From: Puia sp. | GTDB taxonomy: Bacteria; Bacteroidota; Bacteroidia; Chitinophagales; Chitinophagaceae | Reading direction: 5' to 3' | Assembly: GCA_031292515.1 (NCBI GenBank) | Contig: JARLGZ010000172.1 | Coordinates: 310,001 to 374,000 of the forward strand | Length of the DNA: 64,000 nucleotides | Position numbers and translations under genes: made by a program | Shown here: positions 1-8,492 of the stretch, piece after piece | Position numbering within the stretch: position 1 is the first letter of the stretch | Layout: every line of letters starts with the position of its first letter | The notes under the pieces: generated by a model | What the model saw: the letters and a program-made list of their open reading frames with translations, nothing else | Database searches by the model: none | Told to the model about the DNA's origin: nothing

Positions 1-290
1 CAAAAGAAGTGGGTATCCGTAAGGTCCTGGGAGCCTCGGTGGGCAGCATCATATATCTCTTTTCCCGGGAGTTCACCCGCCTGGTCGGCATCGCCTTCCT
101 CGTCGCCGCTCCCCTGGGATGGGCCGTCATGCATGGGTGGTTGAACGGATTCTATTACCGGACCGTGATCGGCTGGGAAATATTTGCGGGCGCCCTGGGA
201 TTATCGATCCTCGTCGCCTGGATCAGTGTAAGCTATAAAGCCGCGCGGGCCGCCCTGGCAAATCCTGTAAAGAGTTTGAAAACGGAATAA
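1..290 (+). CDS. ABC transporter permease, FtsX/MacB type (3' end only)
   Basis: The reading frame is open from the first base of the window, so only the C-terminal part (about 95 residues) is present. The visible stretch begins with KEVGIRKVLGAS, the conserved 'EIGIRKxLGA' motif that precedes the last transmembrane pair in FtsX-like permeases of the MacB family. Two hydrophobic segments follow, around IIYLFSREFTRLVGIAFLVAA and FAGALGLSILVAWISVSYKA, and the protein ends in the usual ARxANPVKSLKTE tail. Such proteins are inner-membrane subunits of mechanotransmission ABC systems; Bacteroidota carry many paralogs, so a substrate cannot be assigned. The upstream ATPase or sister permease genes lie outside the window. 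Confidence 0.88.
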   Translation, partial: KEVGIRKVLGASVGSIIYLFSREFTRLVGIAFLVAAPLGWAVMHGWLNGFYYRTVIGWEIFAGALGLSILVAWISVSYKAARAALANPVKSLKTE

Positions 291-318
291 AATCCTAAAG
301 GAGCCATCATCGACGAAG

Positions 319-354
319 TTCAATACATATTCCAATACATATTCAATACGTATA
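319..354. repeat. 12-nt tandem repeat, three degenerate units
   Basis: Units ttcaatacatat, tccaatacatat and tcaatacgtata follow one another directly in the 159-nt space between two convergent gene ends (290 and 450). No other feature is visible in this space. It is one of many short degenerate tandem arrays in the window. Confidence 0.6.
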
Positions 355-449
355 CCGGACTGTTCTCCTATATCCGGTAGTAAGAGATGCCGAAAAAAGT
401 GAAATTTGACCGATTATCCTGCATCTTAGATCGGATTAACCACAGGAAC

Positions 450-1160
450 TCATTCGGCAAAGGACACCCCGGCCTGCACCGCCACAGCCTGCAGAAACCC
501 GGTAACCAACGGATGAGGCGCCGCCGCTGTAGAACTGGCCTGGGGCACGAACAGCGTACCCACAAACCAGGGATGACCCTCCAGTTCAAGCACACGCACC
601 TCCCCGTTCGAATCGTCGGCGGCGACGCGGAAACCACCCCGGTCGATCGCATCCCGGTAATCAGGGTTCAGCCCGAAATTGCAATAATAGTTTTCGTTAA
701 GTACAGGTCCCGCCAACTGATAAGCCCGCGAGCCGGGGAAAAGACGGACCTCCAGACGTTGCCCGACGAGAGAACAGCTGAGCGGCGTGATCACCAGCCT
801 GGAGGCGTAAGGATCGGTTTCGGCATGTCCCGCGTCGGGAATACCCAACACATGACGCGCGAACTCGATGATCATATGCTGAAAGCCTCCGCAGGTGCCC
901 AACGCAGGTACCCCATTCACCCTGGCGTAGCGGATCACCGAAAGCACCCCTTCCATCGAAGCGTACGGACTCCCCGGCGCTATTAGAAAACCCTGATAAC
1001 CACCGGTCACGTCTTTCAACCGGTCCGGCAGGGTAGCCGTATCCACCCAATCGACCTCCATAGATGTTCCCAATTTGCCAAGCGAACGCCGGATCGCATC
1101 GTCGGTGGCGATATGGGTCGGATTGTGCTCCCGAAAGTCTCCGATAATGGCCAGTTTCAT
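450..1160 (-). CDS. CTP synthase C-terminal-like class I amidotransferase homolog, HPE motif lost
   Basis: This 236-residue protein matches the glutaminase half of CTP synthase (compare pyrG at 33528-35177), without the synthase domain. It keeps the nucleophile elbow as GTCGGFQ, with Cys near residue 90, and the following EFARHVLG helix. Where real CTP synthase has [12 protein letters not shown], this protein reads HPWFVGTLFVPQ, so the catalytic His and Glu are replaced by Val and Gln (about residues 205-207). Glutamine hydrolysis by the usual Cys-His-Glu triad therefore looks unlikely. I recall that databases hold a family named 'CTP synthase C-terminal region-related (seleno)protein' that this may belong to. 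It is transcribed divergently from the phosphoesterase at 1409, with a hexanucleotide array between the two starts. The function is unknown. Confidence 0.8.
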   Translation of the reverse strand: MKLAIIGDFREHNPTHIATDDAIRRSLGKLGTSMEVDWVDTATLPDRLKDVTGGYQGFLIAPGSPYASMEGVLSVIRYARVNGVPALGTCGGFQHMIIEFARHVLGIPDAGHAETDPYASRLVITPLSCSLVGQRLEVRLFPGSRAYQLAGPVLNENYYCNFGLNPDYRDAIDRGGFRVAADDSNGEVRVLELEGHPWFVGTLFVPQASSTAAAPHPLVTGFLQAVAVQAGVSFAE

Positions 1161-1283
1161 ACTTCGAAATTACGCACTAATTGGTCCCGGCAACAACCCT
1201 GCATCCCCGTGTCGCACCGCTGGTATAACTTAAAGAAAAGCTAATGAACGGTTTAACGGGAAATCGATAATTTCGGCAATACG

Positions 1284-1385
<102 letters not shown>

Positions 1386-1408
1386 AAGGCATTAAAACAT
1401 ACATTTCC

Positions 1409-4198
1409 ATGAAGAGACTCTTCCCGCTATTTTATATATCAGGCTTTTTTATGACTGTCCTGCACAACTTCGTTCTCCACGCACAAACAACCCACCAAAC
1501 CCCTCTTACTAATAAGCGATCCGCCTACAACCCGTCACCCGCGACAAATACCAAAGTCGCCCCGACACCACTGCCTTTTAATCGCCTCCTCCAGTCGGCA
1601 GGACAGGTCATCACCTATGGAGATCCCCGCCAGGAGAACCATACCCTCGATCTCGCCCTGCTGCCGGACAAACGCACATTCGTGGTCGAAGACCGGTATG
1701 GCATCGCCTTGCTCAGCAGCTCTACCCCGGACATCCTGTTCAGATGGTCTTTTTCCGATAGCGTGGCCTACAAAGACCTGATGAGCACCTATTCGGGCAT
1801 CTGCACCTTCCTTTTCGGAAACCGGACTTATATCGCCTGGAGCGCCGCCACCGGAAGCAAAGCCATGATCATGATCGCCGAATGGGACGGCCTCGTCATA
1901 AAAAATGTAGAAGCCATCAAAATTCCGGCCGTGTCGCCGGCGGCCACCGCGCTGCCCAATGCGATCGCCGTCCGGTTTGAACCCGCCACACCCCTGACAG
2001 CCGGGGGATCGGACAGTTCCATCCTCTCCACCCCATCCGACAGTTCCGCCGTCCCCTACCTGTACGCAGTCCTAAATGGCAACAACCAGTGTCTGAAGAT
2101 CCGTTTTACCGATAAATCAATCGTCTGGACAGCCAATACCGGCGTGGCGCCCTTTGGCATCTGCATCCTGCACAATAAGGCTTATGTCACCAACTGGGGC
2201 GGCGCCCTGGTCACCGACACCACCCGGGAATATGCGGGAACACCCTGGGGAAGCGCTTATACCAACCCCGTCACAGGCGCCACGGCCAATGGCAGCCTCT
2301 CCGTCATCGACCTCACGAGCGGCGCCGTTCTTAACGAATTGCCGTTGGGCCTGCACCCTACCGCCATCATCCACAGCCCCGACGATAGCCTGCTCTATGT
2401 GGCGAATGGCAACAGCGACTATATCAGCGTCGTCAATGTGAACAGCGAAACGGTCGTCGACTCCATCGACGTAGGTCTCTACTCGAAACAATACTCCTAC
2501 TATGGCAGCAGCCCCGGCGCCCTGCAAACGGATTCTTCAGGCTCGACGCTATACGTCGCAAACGGCCTGGACAATGCAGTAGCCGTCATCAGCCTTGCCG
2601 ACCACCGCCATCCCAGGATCAGCGGCTACATTCCAACGGAAGCCTACCCATCCGGGATCGTCTTGTCAAACAATAACTTGTATGTCACGAACCTCGAAGC
2701 CAAAGGGGCGGGCGTCCTGGCCGATGCATCGAAAGACCTGCCCGCCCCCCGTAACCCGAAACCGGCAATTGCCGCCACTGTACAAGCAGCAACCATGCGG
2801 GAGAATAGCGCCGACACCGGGCAAATCATGGCTTATTCCATTCATAGGCAACTGGCTTCCCTGAGCGTTATCCCCGTTCCTACGCCCCCGGTACTGGCCC
2901 GCTATACCGCCGAGGTGAGAAAATTGAACCTCTTCTACCGGATCGCGCTGACCAACCGGCCAGCCAGGACCGGCCGTCGCCCCCTGCCCGTACCCGAACG
3001 GATCGGCGAACCCTCCCTTTTCCGTCACGTGATCTATATCGTCAAAGAAAACAAAACCTACGACCAGGTATACGGCGACCTCAAACAGGGACGGGGAATG
3101 TCCCGCCTATGCATCTTCGGAGACAGCGTCACCCCCAATCAACACCGGATGGCCTCCGACTTTCCGCTGCTGGACAACTACTTTGCCTCCGGCAAATGTT
3201 CCGCCGAAGGGCATCAATGGGTAGACGCCGCCATGGTGTCTGACTATATCGAAAGGAACGTGCGCGCCTGGTTCAGAAGTTATCCTCACCGGCAGGAAGA
3301 CGCTCTCGTCTACAACAAGACCGGGCTGATCTGGAACAACGCCCTCGATCATGGCAAAAAAGTTCGCATATACGGAGAAGCCTGTTTGACACACTACGAT
3401 ACGAAACAAGGCTGGTTCGCGCTCTTCGATAAATACATGAACCGGGAAACTATCCCTCGCCATAACACCAGCACCATCGCCAGGATCAGACCCGTTATCT
3501 CGGCAGACTATCCCGACTGCGACAATATCGCTTTCACCGATCAGCTTCGTGCGGACGTCTTCATCGAAGAATTGAACAAAGCCGCAGCGAAGCCAGGTGA
3601 CAGCCTCCCGGATTTTATGGAACTCTCCCTCCCCGACGACCATACAGCCGGCACCTCCCCCAATTTTCCCACGCCCCGGGCCATGGTGGCGGACAACGAC
3701 CTGGCGCTGGGCAGGATCGTCGAAGCGGTTAGCCATAGCCGGTTCTGGGATTCCACCGTCATCTTCGTAACCGAAGACGATTCCCAGTCAGGCTGGGACC
3801 ATATCTCACCCTACCGTACCACCTGCCTGGTGATAAGCCCCTATTCGCATCTCAACAAAACGATCCATACAAACTACAACCAGACCTCCATGGTCAGGAC
3901 CATCGAACAGATTCTCGGGATCCCGCCTATGAATATTATCGATGCGACGGCGCTGCCCATGTTCGACTGTTTCTCGAACACCAGGTCTGTCGCTCCCTAT
4001 CACCTCGTCAGCAACAAGATCCCCCTTCGCGAGATGAACAGACCTTACAGCCAGCTCAGGGGGAAAGCATTGCAATATGCGAAGCTCTCCGCCAACTCCG
4101 CATTCAAGGAGGTCGACGGAGGTGACGACAGCCTGATGAACCGGATCCTGTGGTTTGCTGCAAAAGGACCGGAAAAATATCCATCGGCCGGGAACTAG
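1409..4198 (+). CDS. Secreted YVTN-type beta-propeller / phosphoesterase fusion protein
   Basis: The 929-residue product starts with a signal peptide (hydrophobic FYISGFFMTVLHNFVL, then HAQ). Residues of about 60-470 form a YncE/YVTN-like beta-propeller, shown by blades such as DDSLLYVANGNSDYISVVN and GSTLYVANGLDNAVAVISL. From about residue 540 comes a phosphoesterase/alkaline-phosphatase-like domain that opens with HVIYIVKENKTYDQVYGD and contains EGHQWVDAAMVSDYIE and, near the end, VIFVTEDDSQSGWDH. These are the metal-site and substrate-site regions of the PF04185-like phosphoesterase fold. The same two-domain arrangement is known from Bacteroidota as a bifunctional YncE/alkaline phosphatase-like family. 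It probably acts in the periplasm or at the surface on a phosphoester; the substrate is not known. Translation starts directly downstream of the hexanucleotide array. Confidence 0.85.
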   Translation: MKRLFPLFYISGFFMTVLHNFVLHAQTTHQTPLTNKRSAYNPSPATNTKVAPTPLPFNRLLQSAGQVITYGDPRQENHTLDLALLPDKRTFVVEDRYGIALLSSSTPDILFRWSFSDSVAYKDLMSTYSGICTFLFGNRTYIAWSAATGSKAMIMIAEWDGLVIKNVEAIKIPAVSPAATALPNAIAVRFEPATPLTAGGSDSSILSTPSDSSAVPYLYAVLNGNNQCLKIRFTDKSIVWTANTGVAPFGICILHNKAYVTNWGGALVTDTTREYAGTPWGSAYTNPVTGATANGSLSVIDLTSGAVLNELPLGLHPTAIIHSPDDSLLYVANGNSDYISVVNVNSETVVDSIDVGLYSKQYSYYGSSPGALQTDSSGSTLYVANGLDNAVAVISLADHRHPRISGYIPTEAYPSGIVLSNNNLYVTNLEAKGAGVLADASKDLPAPRNPKPAIAATVQAATMRENSADTGQIMAYSIHRQLASLSVIPVPTPPVLARYTAEVRKLNLFYRIALTNRPARTGRRPLPVPERIGEPSLFRHVIYIVKENKTYDQVYGDLKQGRGMSRLCIFGDSVTPNQHRMASDFPLLDNYFASGKCSAEGHQWVDAAMVSDYIERNVRAWFRSYPHRQEDALVYNKTGLIWNNALDHGKKVRIYGEACLTHYDTKQGWFALFDKYMNRETIPRHNTSTIARIRPVISADYPDCDNIAFTDQLRADVFIEELNKAAAKPGDSLPDFMELSLPDDHTAGTSPNFPTPRAMVADNDLALGRIVEAVSHSRFWDSTVIFVTEDDSQSGWDHISPYRTTCLVISPYSHLNKTIHTNYNQTSMVRTIEQILGIPPMNIIDATALPMFDCFSNTRSVAPYHLVSNKIPLREMNRPYSQLRGKALQYAKLSANSAFKEVDGGDDSLMNRILWFAAKGPEKYPSAGN

Positions 4199-4231
4199 CA
4201 TCCGGCACCCGGGAAGCAGCAATTTTTAACA

Positions 4232-4284
4232 ACCGGGAAAAAACTGCTTCTTCGAAAAACCGGAAAAACCGCTTCTTCAAACAA
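4232..4284. repeat. About 27-nt direct tandem repeat, two units
   Basis: Two adjacent units, both reading close to accggaaaaa followed by a gcttcttc block, lie 33 bases after the stop codon of the phosphoesterase gene. The rest of the 171-nt gap before the amidohydrolase start shows no clear hairpin. Confidence 0.6.
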
Positions 4285-4369
4285 CCCATAAATCTGCTGG
4301 CTAATGGTCGCCTAATAATCCCCTCAAACCGCCCTAACAAAATCGCCCTACCTCTGCAAAAAATCCACG

Positions 4370-6238
4370 ATGAAGGTTCCCGATTCATTTTTTTTGCCGC
4401 CGGCTTCTGCGAGGGCCGCGCTCTCCGGTTTTCTCATTCTCCTCGCAACCACCCGGCTCTCCGCCCAGCTGGCGTTTCTGCCTCCTACCGAGATAACCGA
4501 TCGCGAGGTCGCAGCACCCGGGATCGCCCAATCCACAGGCGGCCATGAAGCTCCCGCGATAAACCGCCCCGAGGCCGGTCAACCAGCCGGCTATAGACCG
4601 GATCCATCCGGGCTAGCCTCGCCTGCCATCGTTCCCGCCGACCTGGTCCTGACAAACGGCAATATCATCACCCTCGCCGCCAAAGGCGACCGCGCAGAAG
4701 CCTTAGCTATCCGGGGCAACAGGATCCTGGCGGTAGGAGACACGGCCTCGATCCGGAAATACATCGGACCCGCCACAAAAATCATCGATCTGCGGGGACA
4801 GACCCTGGTGCCGGGCTTCAACGATGTCCACCAGCACCCCGCCCCCATCTATGCCTGGGATAAGCCCTACGCGATCCTACGGCTCGATACCGTCAGCTCC
4901 ATGCAGAACCTCATAGACCTCCTGAAACGCAAAGCCGCGATCACCCCCAAAGGCATGCTGATAAGAGGAGTGGCCTATAACGAAATGAAGCTGGGTGGTC
5001 AGCCGACACGCGAATTCCTGGACAAAGCCTCCTCCGACCACCCCATCCTCATCACCCATGCCAGCGGACACCTCTCCGCCGCCAACTCTCTTCTGCTCCG
5101 GGAGAACGGCATCGGCAAAGACACAAAAGATCCCCCGGGCGGCGCCCTTGAACGCGATGCGAAAGGAGAACCGGATGGCATCATCAAAGAATCCGCGAGA
5201 TCATTGCTCCATGCCGGCAAGACCCTCTATCCGCCAAAACCCGGCCCGGAAGAAGAACTCGATGGCTATAGACTGTATTTCCACGCCCTGCTGGCCAGCG
5301 GCCTCACCAGCATCGGCGACTGCTGGACCACTCCCCAAAAAGTGGACATCTACCGTCAACTAGTAAGCGAAAAATTTCCCATGCGCTTCAACTGCTACAT
5401 AGGCTATGACTATCTTGACCAGGTGATCGACGGACGGATCAAAAGACAGTCGACCGATTTCCTCCGCATCGAAGGCATCAAGATCTTCCACGGCAATTCC
5501 CTTAGCGGCAAAACCTGCTGGCTCTATGATCCCTACGACACGATCAACCCCGTCAGCGGAAAAAAGGACTACTACGGCATCCCGCCGGCCCGTAGCCAGG
5601 CCGGCCTCGATAGCCTGGTGCTGAAGATCCACCAGGCCGGTTTGCAGATCGCCTGCCACTCCAACGGTGACCGCGAGATCGAAATGGTCATCGCCGCAAT
5701 CGAAAAAGCACAACTGACGGCGCCCCGCCCCGATGCAAGACACCGGATCGAACACTGCAGCATCACCAACACCGGCATCCTGGAGAGGATAAAAAAAGAC
5801 AGCATCATCCCGGTCTTCCACAGCTATGCCAATGAATTGGGCACACAACTCCTGGTCTATGGCCCCAAAAGGATCGCCATGCTCATGCCGACGAAGACAG
5901 CCCGGGACATGGGCATCGTATTCGCCATGCACTCGGACTACCCGATCTCCCGCTACGAGCCGATGCTGCGGCTCGACGGTGCGGTGAACAGGATGACAAA
6001 GAACGGCGTCGTCATCGGCGCCAACCAGCGGATCGACGCGGAAGACGCCATCAAAGCATACACTGTCGGCGGCGCCTGGACGACACACGAAGAACACAAC
6101 AAAGGCAGCATCGTCGCCGGACAGCTGGCCGATCTCGTCGTATTGGACCAGGATCCTACCACCATCGACCCGGGTAAGATCGCCTCGATACAGGTAAACA
6201 CGACCATCCTCGACGGACAGGTGGTTTATCAGAGATAA
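4370..6238 (+). CDS. Secreted metal-dependent amidohydrolase, YtcJ-like (Amidohydro_3)
   Basis: The 622-residue product carries a signal peptide (ALSGFLILLATTRLSAQ) and then a linker before the enzyme domain. The N-terminal beta-sandwich strand ADLVLTNGNIITL is followed by TLVPGFNDVHQHPAP, where HQH is the metal-binding pair of the amidohydrolase barrel. Further expected sites are ACHSNGDREIE, RIEHCS and MHSDYPIS, the last supplying the catalytic Asp region. The C-terminus ADLVVLDQDPTTI closes the second sandwich, as in YtcJ-type enzymes. These enzymes hydrolyse amide or cyclic C-N bonds, but the family is too broad for a substrate call. The export signal indicates periplasmic or surface action. 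The gene follows the phosphoesterase on the same strand with a 171-nt gap containing a repeat. Confidence 0.87.
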   Translation: MKVPDSFFLPPASARAALSGFLILLATTRLSAQLAFLPPTEITDREVAAPGIAQSTGGHEAPAINRPEAGQPAGYRPDPSGLASPAIVPADLVLTNGNIITLAAKGDRAEALAIRGNRILAVGDTASIRKYIGPATKIIDLRGQTLVPGFNDVHQHPAPIYAWDKPYAILRLDTVSSMQNLIDLLKRKAAITPKGMLIRGVAYNEMKLGGQPTREFLDKASSDHPILITHASGHLSAANSLLLRENGIGKDTKDPPGGALERDAKGEPDGIIKESARSLLHAGKTLYPPKPGPEEELDGYRLYFHALLASGLTSIGDCWTTPQKVDIYRQLVSEKFPMRFNCYIGYDYLDQVIDGRIKRQSTDFLRIEGIKIFHGNSLSGKTCWLYDPYDTINPVSGKKDYYGIPPARSQAGLDSLVLKIHQAGLQIACHSNGDREIEMVIAAIEKAQLTAPRPDARHRIEHCSITNTGILERIKKDSIIPVFHSYANELGTQLLVYGPKRIAMLMPTKTARDMGIVFAMHSDYPISRYEPMLRLDGAVNRMTKNGVVIGANQRIDAEDAIKAYTVGGAWTTHEEHNKGSIVAGQLADLVVLDQDPTTIDPGKIASIQVNTTILDGQVVYQR

Positions 6239-6302
6239 AAAATATTCATCGAAAGGCGGCTGCATTTGGTCGAAATCATTTTTCATTTCCTGCCGGTAGT
6301 CG

Positions 6303-6310
6303 TAGCTTTA
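6303..6310 (+). promoter_or_regulatory. Possible -7 element of the lytS/lytTR operon
   Basis: TAGCTTTA lies 27 bases before the ATG of the histidine kinase and fits the Bacteroidota -7 consensus TAnnTTTG except for the last base. No convincing TTTG is seen at the expected upstream distance, so this is weak. Confidence 0.35.
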
Positions 6311-6336
6311 AAGGAAACAACTGCGAACGGCCAAAA

Positions 6337-7512
6337 ATGGAATACGACAATGACAGGATCAAAAAACCGCCCCCCCGTGCCGGCAACCTTTACTGGCTAT
6401 TGCTGGCCTTGCTCGGCCCCCTGACGAACAGCACGGCGTCCTTCCCCACGGATGGCCCCGGCTGGTTCCTGGCTTTCCTGACCGGCGGCCTGGTCCTCCC
6501 CTTCTATATCGCCTATTCGCACATCATGGGCACCGTATTCCTCGTTCAGAAACGGAATCTGCTGTCCGCCCTGATGAGCCTGCTCTCCTTCCTCGTAATC
6601 CTGGTCTTTATCTTCACCCTCTATTCGCTCTACCTCAAATTTGACCTCCGGCCGGTGGAACGCGTCTACCTGGGCTTCGGCATCCGCACCGGGGTCCGGG
6701 AAGGGCTTTGGGTGATCGTCAATATGTGTCTCTCCCTGGTGATCTTTTATATTCATCGGACGACAGAAGAGAAGGACCTGTTGGCCGCCATCCAAAAGGA
6801 CAACGCCTTTTTAAAATTGCGTTACCTGCGGGCACAGCTGAACCCCCATTTCCTGTTCAACACCCTGAACAGCATCTACTCGCTCAGCCTCCAGAAATCG
6901 GATAGGGCGCCGGAAGTGGTGATAAAACTGGCGGATATCATGCGCTACCTGATCTATGAGTGCAACCAGGAGAGGATCCCGCTGGAGAAGGAAATCGCCT
7001 TCATCCGGAACTATATAGAGATCGAAAAGACGCGTCATCAGGCCGATATCCGTTTCACCGTAGAAGGCGAGACGGCAGGGATCGAGATAGAACCCTTTAT
7101 GTTCATCTCCTTTATCGAAAACGGCTTTAAACATGCGATGGACAATTCCTTCGACGAACCCTTTATCTATATCACCCTGAAAATATCGGAAGACACCCTG
7201 GTATTGAATGTTGTGAACAGCACGAGCGCAGATCTGGGAACCCAAGCCAAAAGGATGTACGGCAAGGGGATCACCCATAGCAGGAGCCTGCTGGAACTGC
7301 TCTACCCCGATTCCTATTCGCTCGATATCATCCAGACCGACCGGGAAGAGGCCCGGAGGAGCAGCATCAGGATGCGCAACGCCAGGGAACGGCTGGAAAG
7401 CCTCTACCCGGACTCCTATACGCTCGATGTCATCCTCAACAAGAATGCGTTTACCGTATCGCTGATCCTCCGGTCCATTCTGAGAGTCACCACAAAACCG
7501 GGCCTGGCATGA
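6337..7512 (+). CDS. LytS-type sensor histidine kinase with duplicated ATP-lid segment
   Basis: The 391-residue protein has about four hydrophobic segments in its first 140 residues, then a short linker and a His_kinase domain. The phospho-acceptor site is LRAQLNPHFLFNTLNS, with His near residue 171. The N-box reads FIENGFKHAM near residue 260. The C-terminal ATP-binding part is unusual: a segment of about 34 residues is present twice in tandem, LELLYPDSYSLDII and LESLYPDSYTLDVI. The family normally has one GIGLxNxRxRLExLYP block. The first copy keeps GKGI but loses the helix pattern, and the second keeps RNARERLE but has lost the glycines. It overlaps the response regulator gene by four bases (ATGA), so the two are translationally coupled. 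Confidence 0.88.
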   Translation: MEYDNDRIKKPPPRAGNLYWLLLALLGPLTNSTASFPTDGPGWFLAFLTGGLVLPFYIAYSHIMGTVFLVQKRNLLSALMSLLSFLVILVFIFTLYSLYLKFDLRPVERVYLGFGIRTGVREGLWVIVNMCLSLVIFYIHRTTEEKDLLAAIQKDNAFLKLRYLRAQLNPHFLFNTLNSIYSLSLQKSDRAPEVVIKLADIMRYLIYECNQERIPLEKEIAFIRNYIEIEKTRHQADIRFTVEGETAGIEIEPFMFISFIENGFKHAMDNSFDEPFIYITLKISEDTLVLNVVNSTSADLGTQAKRMYGKGITHSRSLLELLYPDSYSLDIIQTDREEARRSSIRMRNARERLESLYPDSYTLDVILNKNAFTVSLILRSILRVTTKPGLA

Positions 7513-8231
7513 TCAGGTGTATCATCATCGAAGACGAGATCCTCGCGCAGGACGTGATAAAAAGCCACCTGCGGAAGATCGGCGGCTTTGAGCTGGTAGG
7601 GGTCTACCGGAACGGACCGGAAGCGATAAAAGCGCTCGACTGCCTGGATGTGGATGTGATGTTCCTTGACATCCGGCTGCCGGGAATGACCGGTCTCCAT
7701 CTTTTAAGCACGCTCGCCAATCCCCCGTTGGTAGTCCTTACAACAGCCTATGCGGAATATGCGCTCGAGAGCTATGAATTCAGCGTGATAGACTATCTTT
7801 TGAAACCGATCTCCTTCGAGCGGTTCTCGAAGGCCGTCGCCAAGATCACCGACGGCAGGCTGTTTTCCCTGGCCGGTAAGGAACAGGACACGCAGAGCCC
7901 CTCCCCCTCGCCAAAAGACCACTTCTTCATCAAGTCGAACAGTAAATTCTTCAAGGTCCGCTTCTCCGAAATTCTCTATATCGGCGGACTGAAAGACTAC
8001 CTGAAGATCCATACACCGGACTATACCCTCGTGACCCACCAGACTATGAATGAAATGGAGAAACTATTGCCGTCCGGCCAGTTTATCCGCGTACACAGAT
8101 CCTATATCGTAGCGGTCGCACACATCAAAGCCATTGCCGGCGCCACCATCGAAACAGGACAGGTCACGATCCCCATCGGCATCAGCTACAAAGACGCCGT
8201 CAGAAACCTGATAAACCCGTCGGAAACCTGA
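7509..8231 (+). CDS. LytTR-family DNA-binding response regulator
   Basis: The protein has 240 residues. The receiver domain (about 1-118) shows the acidic pair in IIIEDEILA, the phospho-acceptor in DVMFLDIRLPGMTG (Asp near residue 54), the Thr in LTTAYAEYALES and the Lys in YLLKPIS. A LytTR DNA-binding domain (about 138-235) follows, with FFIKSNSKFFKVRFSEILYI and FIRVHRSYIVA. It is the partner of the overlapping LytS-type kinase. LytTR regulators bind direct repeats upstream of target promoters; none is obvious next to this operon. The last 20 nt before the stop are partly repeated across the stop codon: gaaacctgata occurs at 8203 and again at 8223. Confidence 0.92.
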   Translation: MIRCIIIEDEILAQDVIKSHLRKIGGFELVGVYRNGPEAIKALDCLDVDVMFLDIRLPGMTGLHLLSTLANPPLVVLTTAYAEYALESYEFSVIDYLLKPISFERFSKAVAKITDGRLFSLAGKEQDTQSPSPSPKDHFFIKSNSKFFKVRFSEILYIGGLKDYLKIHTPDYTLVTHQTMNEMEKLLPSGQFIRVHRSYIVAVAHIKAIAGATIETGQVTIPIGISYKDAVRNLINPSET

Positions 8232-8260
8232 TATCGGAATAATAAAAGACAATAAAAATA

Positions 8261-8299
8261 GCCTGCAAGTCCGGGGAGGAGTCCCCCTTCCTTGCAGGC
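8261..8299 (-). terminator. Hairpin terminator downstream of susD
   Basis: GCCTGCAAG pairs with CTTGCAGGC, with an inner ggggag/ctcccc-like stem. On the minus strand the hairpin is followed by tatttttattg, so it best serves the SusC/SusD operon, about 190 nt after the susD stop. It may also stop transcripts coming from the response regulator on the plus strand. Confidence 0.6.
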
Positions 8300-8401
8300 A
8301 TCGCCAAAACTACTGCTTACGTCCTACTGAAAACTATTGCTCGTCTTTCGATTTATGATCTATCTGATGATTCTACCAACTACTCATCTTTATTCTCCCA
8401 T

Positions 8402-8492
8402 CTCAATTCTCAATTCTCCATTCTCAATTCTCTCATCTCCCATCTCTTCACTACTCATCTTCACTACTCACTACTCACTACTCACCACCACT
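8402..8492. repeat. Heptanucleotide tandem array running into the susD stop codon
   Basis: On the plus strand thirteen consecutive seven-base units can be read: ctcaatt, ctcaatt, ctccatt, ctcaatt, ctctcat, ctcccat, ctcttca, ctactca, tcttcac and then three tactcac and caccact. In the sense direction of susD the proximal part is repeated TAGTGAG, which begins at the stop codon itself. Because seven is not a multiple of three and the unit contains TAG and TGA, stops occur in all three frames. A related array follows pyrG. Confidence 0.85.

Noticed and set aside
5360-6286. 308-codon open frame antisense to the amidohydrolase
   Set aside because: The plus-strand gene has all amidohydrolase motifs; the antisense frame has none.
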